The notes below the pieces were generated by a model that was given only the letters and a program-made list of their open reading frames with translations, had not been told where the DNA came from and searched no databases. Of a stretch of 64,000 nt of DNA, positions 16,803 to 25,342 are shown in pieces. Every line of letters begins with the position of its first letter. Positions within the stretch are counted from its first letter, which is position 1. This DNA is from Sporomusa sphaeroides DSM 2875. GTDB lineage: Bacteria > Bacillota > Negativicutes > Sporomusales > Sporomusaceae. Where the stretch lies: positions 4,891,501 to 4,955,500 of the forward strand of contig NZ_CP146991.1 of NCBI RefSeq assembly GCF_001941975.2, written 5' to 3'. The position numbers and the translations under genes are program-made.

Positions 16803-17912
16803 TTACACATTAAATCTAAAATAGGTTACATCGCCATCCTGCATAATGTACTCTTTGCCTTCCAGGCGCACCAGCCCTTTTTCCTTGGCGGCACCATGCG
16901 ACCCGGCAGCCATTAAGTCATTATAGGAAACAATTTCGGCCCGGATAAAGCCACGTTCAATATCGCTGTGGATCTTGCCGGCAGCCTGTGGCGCTTTGGT
17001 ACCCCGCACAATGGTCCAGGCCCGTACTTCCTGCTCACCTGCGGTAAAAAAGGTCATCAGTCCCAGCAGGGTAAAGCTGGCACGAATGAGCTTATCCAGT
17101 CCGGATTCCTCCAGCCCTAAATCTGCCAGGAACTCGCGGGACTCCTCAGCGTCCAGTTCGGCAATCTCGGATTCTACTTTGGCTGATACAACAATCACTT
17201 CCGCACCCTCACGTGCAGCGTATTCGCACACTTTGGCGACATGCGGATTGGCACTGGCATCTGCCGCCTCCTGCTCGCTGACATTGGCAACAAACAATGT
17301 AGGCTTTAAGGTCAATAAGAATAAATCGCGCAGTAAGGCTGCGGTTTCTTCATTTTGAACAACACGGCGGGCAGGCTGCCCGTCTGAAAGTGCCTGCTGC
17401 ACCTGCTTAAGGACTTCCAGCTCGGCCGGCGCCTTTTTATCGCCGCTTTTCAACAGTTTCTGCAGCCGTTCTATGCGCTTTTCCACCGTTTCCAAATCGG
17501 CAAGACACAGTTCGGTATTGATGATTTCAATATCTCTGATGGGATCAAGACCACCGGCCACATGGGTAATGTTTTCATCAGTAAAACAGCGCACCACCTG
17601 TGCGACCGCATCTACCTGACGGATATGGGACAAAAACTTATTGCCAAGTCCCTCCCCCTGGGCCGCCCCGGCCACCAAGCCGGCAATATCAACAAACCGC
17701 ATGGCAGCAGGTATTGTCCGTTGTTTCGGCTTATACATCTCCGTCAGTTTCCACAGACGGTCATCAGGTACATCAACAACACCAACATTGGGTTCGATCG
17801 TACAAAAGGGATAATTGGCCGCCTCGGCTCCGGCCTTGGTAATGGCGTTAAACAGTGTGCTTTTGCCGACATTCGGCAGGCCCACGATACCTACTTCTAA
17901 GTTAGTACTCAT
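16803..17912 (-). CDS. ychF: Ribosome-binding ATPase YchF
   Basis: Obg-related P-loop NTPase with ATP preference, 369 residues. G1 is GLPNVGKST (about 10-18), G3 DIAGLV, with the C-terminal TGS-like domain ending [12 protein letters not shown]. The helical insertion (about 130-200) is typical. In the family it binds ribosomes and modulates stress translation. It has its own promoter and lies 26 bases before the MFS start region, from which a small hairpin separates it. Confidence 0.97.
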   Translation of the reverse strand: MSTNLEVGIVGLPNVGKSTLFNAITKAGAEAANYPFCTIEPNVGVVDVPDDRLWKLTEMYKPKQRTIPAAMRFVDIAGLVAGAAQGEGLGNKFLSHIRQVDAVAQVVRCFTDENITHVAGGLDPIRDIEIINTELCLADLETVEKRIERLQKLLKSGDKKAPAELEVLKQVQQALSDGQPARRVVQNEETAALLRDLFLLTLKPTLFVANVSEQEAADASANPHVAKVCEYAAREGAEVIVVSAKVESEIAELDAEESREFLADLGLEESGLDKLIRASFTLLGLMTFFTAGEQEVRAWTIVRGTKAPQAAGKIHSDIERGFIRAEIVSYNDLMAAGSHGAAKEKGLVRLEGKEYIMQDGDVTYFRFNV

Positions 17913-17978
17913 AAATGCTACTCCACCTTTAAGGCTGGTTACAGGGTACAGCCTGAATGTTTACTTTGCTATTACCCT

Positions 17979-18007
17979 ATTGTAAGATACTGACGGTGTA
18001 ATTTCAA
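17979..18007 (-). promoter_or_regulatory. Promoter of ychF
   Basis: TTGAAA (18007-18002) and TACAAT (17984-17979) on the minus strand with 17-base spacing. The leader before the ychF ATG is about 60 bases. The -35 lies 15 bases beyond the stop codon of the DUF951 gene. Confidence 0.65.
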
Positions 18008-18021
18008 GTAGAGAAATACTA

Positions 18022-18225
18022 TTACGCCTGCGGGCCGGAAATAACCGTTTTTACCCCTTTTTCAAACTTGGGCCGGGGAATCATAACCTGCCGGCCGCAC
18101 TGCAGGCATTTAAGCCCGAAATCAATGCCGGTGCGGGTGATCTCCCAGCGGTCACCGCCACAGGGATGAGCTTTCTTCATTTTTACAATTTCGCCAACTT
18201 TATAATTATATCTTTCCTGACTCAT
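18022..18225 (-). CDS. DUF951 family protein
   Basis: Small conserved Firmicutes protein, 67 residues, function unknown. The family core is visible: VGEIVKMKKAHPCGGDRWEI, then RTGIDFGLKCLQCGRQVMIPR. The two cysteine sites (CGG and CxxC) suggest zinc binding. In many Firmicutes it neighbours mscS and ychF or parB, as here. It begins 26 bases after the mscS stop and is probably co-transcribed with it. Confidence 0.9.
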   Translation of the reverse strand: MSQERYNYKVGEIVKMKKAHPCGGDRWEITRTGIDFGLKCLQCGRQVMIPRPKFEKGVKTVISGPQA

Positions 18226-18251
18226 AGTAACCTCCCGTATCCCCTAGCGAC

Positions 18252-19076
18252 CTATACGCTGATCTTAAGCTGCGGCGGCGGAATTCTGGCGGCGGCAAAC
18301 TTCTCCCTTACCAGGCGGCGCAACGCCGTTTCCACTTTCGTCTGCTGCAAGGGCATCGATTTGGCCGTTATCCGGATAACCACTTCACCGGGTTTAAAGT
18401 CAACCACCCCGACTACCCTGGGGCCGTCCAGCACCTCTGGTACAGTATCACCGATAGTAGTGCAGACCTCCTCCAGGAGAGCAAATACCTGGTCAAGGTC
18501 GGCCTCGTAGGAAACCGGCACATTCACCGTTGCCAGCATTTGTCCTCTGGTATGGTTGCTGACTCTGAGCACCGAACCATTGGGAATAATATGCAGAATG
18601 CCGTTGCCGTCCCGCAGCTTGGTAACGCGAAAGCCCATTTCCTCAACTGTTCCGGCCATATCACCCAGTACCACATAGTCGCCTACCCCATACTGGTCTT
18701 CCAAAATAATAAAAAATCCGGTCATAAAATCTTTAACAAGGCTTTGCGCGCCAAAGCCCACCGCTAAGCCGATAATACTGGCACCGGCTAATACCGAAGT
18801 GGTATCGACCTTAAACTCCCGTAAAACCATCATGCCCACAATAAAATAAATAATATAGCGAACTACGCTGCGCAGGAGACTGCTGAGTGTCCTGGCCCGT
18901 TTTTCATCTATATACATTGTCGCTCCCGGTCTGGGTACAAAAAACTGGTCAACCAGCATATTGGTAATCCGCAGCAGCAGGTATCCCCCGCAGAGAATAA
19001 TCACCGCGCGGATAAGGCTTACCGTCGCGTTTAGCCAAAAATCAGGTGTCAACAGCTGTTCCACGCTAACCTCCAT
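18252..19076 (-). CDS. mscS: Small-conductance mechanosensitive channel MscS
   Basis: Membrane channel that opens on osmotic down-shock, 274 residues. Three N-terminal hydrophobic segments are followed by the pore helix in LAGASIIGLAVGFGAQSLVKD, close to the MscS TM3 pattern. The beta domain has GDYVVLGDMAGTVEEM. The C-terminal alpha/beta domain ends near the C-terminus. Its start overlaps the 3' end of the DUF3343 gene by 11 bases, linking it to the selD cluster. Confidence 0.93.
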   Translation of the reverse strand: MEVSVEQLLTPDFWLNATVSLIRAVIILCGGYLLLRITNMLVDQFFVPRPGATMYIDEKRARTLSSLLRSVVRYIIYFIVGMMVLREFKVDTTSVLAGASIIGLAVGFGAQSLVKDFMTGFFIILEDQYGVGDYVVLGDMAGTVEEMGFRVTKLRDGNGILHIIPNGSVLRVSNHTRGQMLATVNVPVSYEADLDQVFALLEEVCTTIGDTVPEVLDGPRVVGVVDFKPGEVVIRITAKSMPLQQTKVETALRRLVREKFAAARIPPPQLKISV

Positions 19077-19347
19077 ATTCGGTTATTTGTTCATAAATAA
19101 CGGCACTGCCTGCCGCTGTCCGGCTAAATAATTTTGACCAACGCACATTGGTCTGAGCAAAGAGGCGGATAAGCTCTTCTTGCCATCCTGCCATAAACAG
19201 CAGGCACTGACCGCAGCTAATATCAATCTCGCGCGGCGTGGGCAAGGCATAAACAGGAATGCCTTGCCGGCTTAAAAGCGTCTCCGCCTTAATGGCCTGA
19301 TGTACCGAATCAAAGGAAATCAACCGGTCATAGTGCTGGCTTGTAAT
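19066..19347 (-). CDS. DUF3343 protein, probable AUU start
   Basis: Small protein of 93 residues in the DUF3343 (putative Se/S carrier) family, with LISFDSVHQAIKAE at the N-terminus and a cysteine pair region DISCGQCLLF. The frame has no ATG or GTG near its head. A TTG at 19323 would lose conserved residues and lies 30 bases from the Shine-Dalgarno. An ATT at 19347 is six bases after AGGTG (19358-19354) and restores the family N-terminus, so AUU initiation is proposed. It follows yedF by 12 bases, in the selD-yedF-DUF3343 order that fits selenium or sulfur trafficking. Confidence 0.8.
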   Translation of the reverse strand: MTSQHYDRLISFDSVHQAIKAETLLSRQGIPVYALPTPREIDISCGQCLLFMAGWQEELIRLFAQTNVRWSKLFSRTAAGSAVIYEQITEYGG

Positions 19348-19359
19348 AAAATCACCTGC

Positions 19360-19959
19360 TTATAAAGTCACCGTTTTATTAGTGGAAATGGTCTCAAGTA
19401 TGGTATACATATTCGTAATTTCACCGATTGCCAGGTCGGATTTGTGCTGATAATAATCCAGGCAGGTACCGCAGGACAGAAGGCTTACGCCCCGCCCGGC
19501 CAAAGTCCGGAGTTGTTCAAGCACCGGCGAATCCTGTATGGTCAGCTTGATACCGCTATTGATGAACAAAAGTGCAGCCGGCTGCGGTTTGATCTCCAGC
19601 AGTGTCGTCATGAAGGCCTTCATCAATACGGCCCCCAGTTCCGGCGAACCCTGACCTAAGGTATTTTGGGTAATCAGGTACACCTGGCCGCCGGCCTCAG
19701 CGGCCGCAAGCAGGCTTGCGACTGCTTGCGGCTGCTGGCCTGTCCCCTTGATCATGCTGATATAGTAGTTTCCGTCTTTGGCTTCGACCGCGACCCCCAG
19801 TGCATGGGCAGACGCAAATTTAACAACATTAGCTTTAGCCACTTCATTGTCTACAATAATGGTAATTTTGCCTGAAACCGTTTCTTCCACCGCTTTTTTG
19901 GTATGAATGACCGGCTGCGGACAAACCAGCCCCCGGCAATCAACAATTCTATCTGACAT
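19360..19959 (-). CDS. yedF: YedF, sulfurtransferase-like selenium metabolism protein
   Basis: Two-domain protein of 199 residues. The N-terminal TusA-like domain has DCRGLVCPQPVIHTKKA with the CPxP active-site cysteine at about residue 12. A DsrE-like C-terminal domain (about 95-195) carries a cysteine pair in LLSCGTCLDYY. The start at 19959 is preferred to an ATG six codons upstream because the TusA fold begins at MSDRIVDCRG. The gene overlaps the end of selD by 11 bases. Linkage to selD suggests a role in selenium delivery; the exact reaction is not established. Confidence 0.9.
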   Translation of the reverse strand: MSDRIVDCRGLVCPQPVIHTKKAVEETVSGKITIIVDNEVAKANVVKFASAHALGVAVEAKDGNYYISMIKGTGQQPQAVASLLAAAEAGGQVYLITQNTLGQGSPELGAVLMKAFMTTLLEIKPQPAALLFINSGIKLTIQDSPVLEQLRTLAGRGVSLLSCGTCLDYYQHKSDLAIGEITNMYTILETISTNKTVTL

Positions 19960-20977
19960 GCACTTCTCCCTCTCCAATTCCAGTTACTTCTCCAATAATA
20001 CTAGCCGGCACCAGGCCTGCGGCCTTAAGTGCCGCAACCAAAGGCCCGGCCTCGCTGGCCGGCACGGCCAGTAAAAGTCCGCCAGAGGTCTGCGGATCAA
20101 AACAAATGTCCCGGATAGGTTCCGGTACATTCTCGGCAAAAGTTGCGGCCGTAAGATAGTTCCGGTTCTGATAAGCCCCTCCGGGCACAAATCCCATGGC
20201 AGCAGCCTCTGCCGCCTCCGGCAATAACGGCAATGCCGTACTGTCAAGGCGGATTGTCACTTTGCTGCCTGCCGCCATTTCGTACACATGCCCAATAAGT
20301 CCAAACCCGGTAATATCGGTGCAGGCATGGACACTAAAACCGGCTGCTATTTTGGCTGCCGTTGCATTCAGTGCAGCCATGCTGGCGGTAGCTGCCGCCA
20401 CACCCTGTAAAAACAAATCAGCTCTTGCTGCCGAAGCTAAAATTCCTGTTCCCAGCGCTTTCGTTAATATCAGACAATCGCCCGGCTGCGCACCGGCATT
20501 GGTCCATATCCTGTCAGGATGGGTAATCCCCGTAACCGCCAGGCCATATTTGGGCTCAGTATCATCAATGGTATGGCCCCCGATAATCACTGCCCCGGCC
20601 TCGGCAACTTTATCCTGGCCGCCTTGTAAAATAGCCAGCAAGGCTTCACCAGGAAGTTTGCAGTTAGGAAATGCCACCAGGTTCAGTGCTGTCAACGGTG
20701 TCGCCCCCATGGCATAAATATCGCTCAAACTATTGGCTGCCGCAATTTGGCCAAACAGATACGGGTCGTCCACAATCGGCGTAAAAAAATCCACTGTTTG
20801 CACCAAGGCGGTTGTTTCATTTAATTTATAAACACCGGCGTCATCTGACGTAGTAATGCCAACAAGCACGTTGGGGTTAGTCATTACCGGCAGCTGATTT
20901 AATATTCCGGCCAGGTCCCCTGGCCCCACTTTAGCCGCTCAGCCGCCCCGTGTTGTATACTGTGTAAGTTTCACCAC
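19949..20977 (-). CDS. selD: Selenophosphate synthase SelD, a selenocysteine protein
   Basis: Makes selenophosphate from selenide and ATP for tRNA-Sec charging. The obvious open frame starts only at 20929, but upstream in frame a single TGA (20941-20939) interrupts an N-terminus that reads VVKLTQYTTRGG-U-AAKVGPGDLAGIL. This is the SelD active-site loop, where Cys or Sec is normally found. A GTG at 20977, eight bases after AAGGGGG, gives 342 residues, the family length, with Sec at residue 13. The metal/ATP motifs DDAGVY, VDFFTPIVDDP and GGHTIDD follow. A hairpin just after the TGA fits a SECIS element. yedF overlaps its 3' end. Automatic annotation would truncate this gene. Confidence 0.95.
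20909..20941 (-). promoter_or_regulatory. Bacterial SECIS element with the UGA selenocysteine codon of selD
   Basis: The UGA at 20941-20939 is followed after 13 bases by a perfect seven-pair stem (GGCCAGG/CCUGGCC, 20925-20919 with 20915-20909) closed by a GGA loop. Bacterial SECIS stem-loops sit at this distance, and SelB binds their apical loop. A selB gene is in this window. Confidence 0.82.
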
Positions 20978-21060
20978 AATAAAGTCCCCCTTTCCTATCC
21001 TATATTATACCCTTAAACTATTCTAAGCTGCTATAGAAAAAACCAATAAATAAAAAACTA

Positions 21061-21105
21061 CGGCTTGTGCCGTGCCTGTGGCAACGGCGCAAGCCGATAG
21101 TGTCC
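21061..21105 (+). repeat. Dispersed intergenic repeat A, copy 2 (partial, diverged)
   Basis: About 45 bases match the first, palindromic half of the copies at 6578 and 34686 (CGGCTTG ... GCGCAAGCCG). The AGAAAGT hairpin half is absent. It lies between the selD promoter region and the end of the cation transporter gene. Confidence 0.6.
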
Positions 21106-21112
21106 TATTACC

Positions 21113-22039
21113 CTAATCACGCTTGCAATTTTCACTACATTCGACCGGACAGGTACTAAAGCCCTCGGTATAATCACAAGGCTCTAAATGGATAGTAACA
21201 TCACAGGGTACGAATTGTTGCTTGATTAACGCTTCAAGCTCGTCGCATACGGCATGAGCCTTATCGAGATGCATATTCTTTTGCAGAACAATATGCATGT
21301 CAATAAGCCGCCAACTGCCTGACCGCCGGGTACGCAGCTGGTGAAAGGCAATAACAGCCGGATGAGCGTAAACAATGCCTCTGATGATTTCTTCTTCTGC
21401 CGGCGGCAAACTGACATCGGTCAGTTCATAGATGCTTTTCATAGTCATTGAAAAACCGGCCTTAAAGACAATGACCGCCACGACAATGGCAATAACCGGG
21501 TCCAGCCAATACAGATTGGTCAGTTTGATAATAACCAGCCCGATAAAGACCCCCATACTTGTCCAGATATCGGCTCTGAGGTGAAGCGCATCGGCTTCCA
21601 GCGCTTGTGAACCGGTCAGGCGGGCCACAGCATACAGTTTGCTGGATACCCAATAGTTCACAGCTACCGACAGGGCCATGACAATAAGTCCATATTCCAG
21701 GTATTCCGGCACATGCGGATTATTTATTTTATCTACAGCCTCATACACAATCCATAGTGCTGCCAGCACAATCAGCACCGCTTCAAAGGCTGCCGACAGG
21801 TTTTCAATTTTGCCATGACCGTACGCATGCTGGTCATCAGGTGGCTGAGCAGACTTCTTTACAGCAAAATAGGCAACCAAGGCAGCAATCAAGTCCACGC
21901 CGGAATGGGCTGCCTCAGAGATAATACTTACAGCACCGGTCATTATCCCCACAAATAATTTTAACGCCACAAGCAGGGTGTTCGATACTACCGACAGCCG
22001 TGCGGTTTTCTGCTTTAGTTGATTGTAATCTTTATCCAA
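21113..22039 (-). CDS. Cation diffusion facilitator transporter (Co/Ni/Zn-type efflux)
   Basis: CDF family metal/proton antiporter of the inner membrane, 308 residues. Six hydrophobic segments; metal-site motifs are SEAAHSGVDL in TM2 (equivalent of HxxxD) and EADALHLRADIWTS in TM5. DQHAYGHGKIENL lies in the TM2-TM3 loop. The cytoplasmic domain (about 210-300) ends with a Cys-rich tail CPVECSENCKRD that may bind metal. A TTG at 22039 is taken as start because GGGAGGG lies six bases before it; the earlier TTG overlaps that site. The upstream NiCo riboswitch indicates nickel/cobalt export as the physiological role. Confidence 0.9.
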   Translation of the reverse strand: MDKDYNQLKQKTARLSVVSNTLLVALKLFVGIMTGAVSIISEAAHSGVDLIAALVAYFAVKKSAQPPDDQHAYGHGKIENLSAAFEAVLIVLAALWIVYEAVDKINNPHVPEYLEYGLIVMALSVAVNYWVSSKLYAVARLTGSQALEADALHLRADIWTSMGVFIGLVIIKLTNLYWLDPVIAIVVAVIVFKAGFSMTMKSIYELTDVSLPPAEEEIIRGIVYAHPAVIAFHQLRTRRSGSWRLIDMHIVLQKNMHLDKAHAVCDELEALIKQQFVPCDVTIHLEPCDYTEGFSTCPVECSENCKRD

Positions 22040-22073
22040 ACCGTTCCCTCCCAATAAGTGGAAAATAAAAATA

Positions 22074-22158
22074 AGCCTGCGGGATATAGGTCCCGCAGGC
22101 TTTCCTGCTGCTTGCTGCCCGGCTGCGCCTTATGGTAAAGGCCGCCTGTTCCTACTTT
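22074..22158 (-). ncRNA. NiCo (czcD) riboswitch with terminator platform
   Basis: The leader of the CDF gene reads on the minus strand TAGG-AACAGGC ... GCGCAGCCGGGCAGC ... GCAGG-AAAG-CCTGC-GGGA-CCTA. The conserved CAGGC, GCAGCCGGGC and GxGGGA elements and the four-helix layout (P1 TAGG/CCTA, P2 GCCTT/AAGGC, P4 GCAGG/CCTGC) agree with the Ni/Co-binding czcD motif as I recall it. The 3' strands of P4 and P1 can instead pair in an 11-pair terminator stem (22084-22074 with 22101-22091) followed by TATTTTTATTTT. Metal binding would therefore prevent termination and switch efflux on. Confidence 0.88.
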
Positions 22159-22163
22159 ATATT

Positions 22164-22192
22164 ATATTAACACAGCAAACAAAATGTGTAAA
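22164..22192 (-). promoter_or_regulatory. Promoter of the NiCo riboswitch and CDF gene
   Basis: TTTACA (22192-22187) and TAATAT (22169-22164) on the minus strand are exactly 17 bases apart. Transcription would begin within a few bases of the predicted riboswitch P1 stem. Confidence 0.75.
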
Positions 22193-22216
22193 ATTTTGTG
22201 AGGAAACTGTTATTTG

Positions 22217-22861
22217 CTAACCGATCTGCACAACATGCTGCACCGGGTAGCCCACTGCCGCCAGGCGTTCGGTAAAAGCTTTCACATCTTTAATATCGGC
22301 CCGGATAACCACTTCATACTGCCCCTCGTCGGTTGGGTAGCTGGCAAAGCTGCCGATGCTGATCCCGAACTCTTTGAACACGCCGGAAATATCATGAACA
22401 ACGCCTAACCGGTCAGGCACTACAATACTTAAGCGGGTTTTCCCCTGCGGTAATCCCATGATGTCCACAAAGGTTTTAAAAATGTCGGTTTCGGTTAAGA
22501 TTCCGACAACTTGCTGGTTCTGATCCATAACAACCAGGCCGCCGATCTTATGATTATACATAATCAGCGCGGCTTCTTCCACAGTAGCTTCCGCACTCAC
22601 GGTCAGCACCTTTTTGGCCATAATGTCTTTAACCTGCATTTTAGACAAAAGATAGTTTAGTTCAAATACAGACAGCGAGGTGGCCGGTGAAGCCGATACT
22701 TCCCTAAGGTCCCTATCGGTGACAATACCCACCAGCTTGCCGTTATCCACCACCGGTAAACGGCGGAACTTGTTGCTGCGCATGATTTGCAGCGCATCCA
22801 CAATAGTCATGGCAGACGTTATGGTAGTGGGATTGGGTGTCATTCGTTTGGATACGATCAT
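22217..22861 (-). CDS. CBS-pair and ACT domain protein (AcuB-like)
   Basis: Cytoplasmic regulatory protein of 214 residues. Two CBS motifs occupy about 7-60 and 78-135 (RRLPVVDNGKLVGIVTDRDLR; IGGLVVMDQNQQVVGILTETD), a nucleotide-binding pair. A C-terminal ACT domain (about 140-212) begins TRLSIVVPDRLGVVHDISGVF. This is the AcuB layout, though acuA and acuC are not next to it. It lies 52 bases downstream of livF, so a role as nucleotide or amino-acid sensor tied to branched-chain amino-acid uptake is plausible but unproven. Confidence 0.88.
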   Translation of the reverse strand: MIVSKRMTPNPTTITSAMTIVDALQIMRSNKFRRLPVVDNGKLVGIVTDRDLREVSASPATSLSVFELNYLLSKMQVKDIMAKKVLTVSAEATVEEAALIMYNHKIGGLVVMDQNQQVVGILTETDIFKTFVDIMGLPQGKTRLSIVVPDRLGVVHDISGVFKEFGISIGSFASYPTDEGQYEVVIRADIKDVKAFTERLAAVGYPVQHVVQIG

Positions 22862-22913
22862 AACATAACACTTCCCTGCATATGTATTTTAGCTATGGGT
22901 ATTTGGGCGGCTG

Positions 22914-23624
22914 TTAGCCGCCCAAATAAGCTTTACGTATTTCTTCGCTTTCCGCCAATTCCTGGCCACTGCCTGACAGAATTATCCGGCCGGTTTCCAG
23001 TACATAAGCCTTATGCGCAATAGACAATGCCATATTGGCGTTTTGCTCCACCAACAGGATGGTAGTACCTGTTTCATTAATATCTTTAATGATGGAGAAT
23101 ATCTCTTTTATCAGGAGCGGTGCCAAACCCATCGAGGGTTCGTCCAGGAGTAAAATCCGGGGACGGCTCATCAGCGCCCGGCCCATGGCCAGCATTTGCT
23201 GCTCACCGCCGGAAAGCGTCCCGGCCAACTGACTGCGCCGTTCTGCCAGTCGGGGAAAACGTCCGAATACGATATCCATATCGGCTTTAATTTCTTTGGT
23301 ATCAGAACGAAGATAGGCGCCCAGTTCCAGATTCTCCAGCACCGACATATGGGCAAATACCCGGCGGCCTTCCGGAACCTGTGAAATTCCCAGTTTAACG
23401 ATATTTTGAGCCGCCATACCGGCAATGTCCTGGCCCTCAAAAATGATCTGACCGATTTTAGGCTTCAGCAGACCGGAAATGGTACGCAGTGTCGTGCTCT
23501 TACCGGCGCCATTAGCGCCGATTAAGGTTACGATTTCCCCTTGGTTAACATCAACACTAATGCCCTTTAAGGCGTGAATAGCGCCATAGTATACATTTAT
23601 ATTATCAATTTTTAACATTGTCAT
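22914..23624 (-). CDS. livF: Branched-chain amino-acid ABC transporter ATPase LivF
   Basis: Cytoplasmic ATP-binding subunit, 236 residues. Walker A GANGAGKST, signature LSGGEQQM, Walker B ILLLDEPSMG, and the family-specific SQVPEGRRVFAHMSVLENL place it in the LivF group. GAGGAGGT lies seven bases before the ATG. Last gene of livK-H-M-G-F, three bases after livG. Confidence 0.95.
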   Translation of the reverse strand: MTMLKIDNINVYYGAIHALKGISVDVNQGEIVTLIGANGAGKSTTLRTISGLLKPKIGQIIFEGQDIAGMAAQNIVKLGISQVPEGRRVFAHMSVLENLELGAYLRSDTKEIKADMDIVFGRFPRLAERRSQLAGTLSGGEQQMLAMGRALMSRPRILLLDEPSMGLAPLLIKEIFSIIKDINETGTTILLVEQNANMALSIAHKAYVLETGRIILSGSGQELAESEEIRKAYLGG

Positions 23625-23627
23625 GGT

Positions 23628-24392
23628 CTATACCTCCTCGCCGAGGTAAGCCTCGATAACCCGCGGATTATTTTTGATTTCCTCCGGCGTTCCCGAAGCG
23701 ATAATACTGCCATAATCAAGCACGTAAATGCGCTCACATACACCCATAACCAGACTCATATCATGCTCAATCAGGAGGATGGTCAGGTCAAACTTTGTTT
23801 TTATCCAGCGGATCATTTCCATCAGTTGCTGTGTTTCCTGGGGATTCATGCCGGCAGCAGGTTCATCCAGCAAGAGTAGTTTGGGCTGGGCGGCCAGGGC
23901 GCGGGCAATTTCCAGGCGGCGCTGCTCACCATAGGGCAAATTTTTGGCGATCTCATCTTTTTTATCGGCCAGCTGAAATATCTCCAGAAACTTTATGGCT
24001 TTTTCCTCAATTTCAGCCTCTTCCTTATGGTAACGACCGACGCGAAACAGCGATTCCATCAAACCATACTGCACGTGAAAATGATAGGCAATTTTAACAT
24101 TGTCAAGCACACTTAAGTCGGCAAACAGCCTGATGTTCTGAAAAGTACGGGCAATACCGCGCTGCGTGATTTGATAAGGTTTAAGCCCGACAACGCTTTT
24201 GCCGTCAAACTCAATTTGTCCCTCTGTCGGCTCATACACCCCGGTTAAGAGATTAAATGCTGTTGTTTTACCCGCGCCATTAGGACCGATAAGACCAACC
24301 AGCTCGCCTGGCGCAATGTCGACTTCGAAATTTGATACCGCTCTTAAGCCGCCAAAGACTTTCGATAGCTTAGTTGCCTTGAGTAGAGCCAT
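23628..24392 (-). CDS. livG: Branched-chain amino-acid ABC transporter ATPase LivG
   Basis: Second ATP-binding subunit, 254 residues. Walker A GPNGAGKTT, RTFQNIRLFADLSVLDNV (a LivG hallmark), LPYGEQRRLEIARAL in place of the usual LSGGQ signature as in other LivG proteins, Walker B LLLLDEPAAGMN, and the HDMSLVMGVC switch histidine. It overlaps livM by 23 bases, with its ribosome binding site (AGGAGGT) inside livM. Confidence 0.95.
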   Translation of the reverse strand: MALLKATKLSKVFGGLRAVSNFEVDIAPGELVGLIGPNGAGKTTAFNLLTGVYEPTEGQIEFDGKSVVGLKPYQITQRGIARTFQNIRLFADLSVLDNVKIAYHFHVQYGLMESLFRVGRYHKEEAEIEEKAIKFLEIFQLADKKDEIAKNLPYGEQRRLEIARALAAQPKLLLLDEPAAGMNPQETQQLMEMIRWIKTKFDLTILLIEHDMSLVMGVCERIYVLDYGSIIASGTPEEIKNNPRVIEAYLGEEV

Positions 24393-25332
24393 CTTTCTTA
24401 CCTCCTGTCACGCGGCTAAACATTTTCAAGCTTAGCTCTTTGTTGCCAAACAGCCCCTGCGGCCGGTAAAGCATTAAAATAATGAGCAGCAGCGAGTAAA
24501 TAATCATCCGCCACTCAGGATAACTGGCCAGTGCTGCCGAAATAAAGGTCAGCAAAACAGCGCCGGTAATACTGCCGCTAATGCTGCCCAGACCGCCCAG
24601 TACCACCATGGTCAAAATGTCAAACGACCGCATGAAGGTAAAGGAGGCCGGATGGGCAATGTAAAAGTAATGGGAAAACAGTGAGCCGGCCACACCGGCA
24701 AAAGCTGCCCCCATGGTAAAGGCCAATACTTTGTATTTTGTCGTATCCACACCCATGGCTTCGGCGGCAATTTCGTTTTCGCGAATAGAAATACAAGCCC
24801 GCCCATGTGTTGAATTAACAAAATTCTTAATAGCATATACGGTAAACACAACAAACGCAAATACCCAGGTAAAATCAGTATAGCGGGGAATGCCCATAAA
24901 GCCTGAAGCACCGCCAACATACTGAATATTGAGAATACAGATCCGGATAATTTCACCCAGACCTAATGTGGCAATGGCCAGGTAATCGCCATTTAACCGC
25001 AAGGTCGGCAAGCCAATCGCAAAGCCTAATACCCCGGCGGCCATTGCGCCGCCTAAAATAGCAGCTAAAAATGGCAACTGCATTTTCACCGTAAGCACGG
25101 CGCTTACATAAGCGCCAACCGCCATAAACCCGGCATGGCCGATGGAAAACTGACCGGTGAAGCCATTAATAAGGTTAAGGCTTACTGCCAAAATAATATT
25201 GATACCGATTAATATAATATTAAGCTGCCAAAATGAGCCGATAATATCGGCCATCATCAGGCCTTGGATACTAGCGTAAATGACCAAACAGGCCAATAAT
25301 GCTTTCACATCTGTTTTAGTTTTGTTATTCAC
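24370..25332 (-). CDS. livM: Branched-chain amino-acid ABC transporter permease LivM
   Basis: Membrane permease, 320 residues, eight to nine hydrophobic segments. The family segment LNLINGFTGQFSIGHAGFMAVGAY is near residues 50-75, and the cytoplasmic coupling loop RENEIAAEAMGVDTTKYKVLAF is near 180-205. The start is a GTG. It begins 10 bases after livH and overlaps livG. Confidence 0.95.
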   Translation of the reverse strand: MNNKTKTDVKALLACLVIYASIQGLMMADIIGSFWQLNIILIGINIILAVSLNLINGFTGQFSIGHAGFMAVGAYVSAVLTVKMQLPFLAAILGGAMAAGVLGFAIGLPTLRLNGDYLAIATLGLGEIIRICILNIQYVGGASGFMGIPRYTDFTWVFAFVVFTVYAIKNFVNSTHGRACISIRENEIAAEAMGVDTTKYKVLAFTMGAAFAGVAGSLFSHYFYIAHPASFTFMRSFDILTMVVLGGLGSISGSITGAVLLTFISAALASYPEWRMIIYSLLLIILMLYRPQGLFGNKELSLKMFSRVTGGKKDGSTQGN

Positions 25333-25342
25333 GGCCTGCCAC

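Noticed and set aside
22074-22158. Small SRP RNA or tRNA at the structured segment before the CDF gene
   Set aside because: It lacks the SRP loop sequence GGTCAGGTCCGGAAGG and any tRNA T-arm; the NiCo aptamer plus terminator explains it better.
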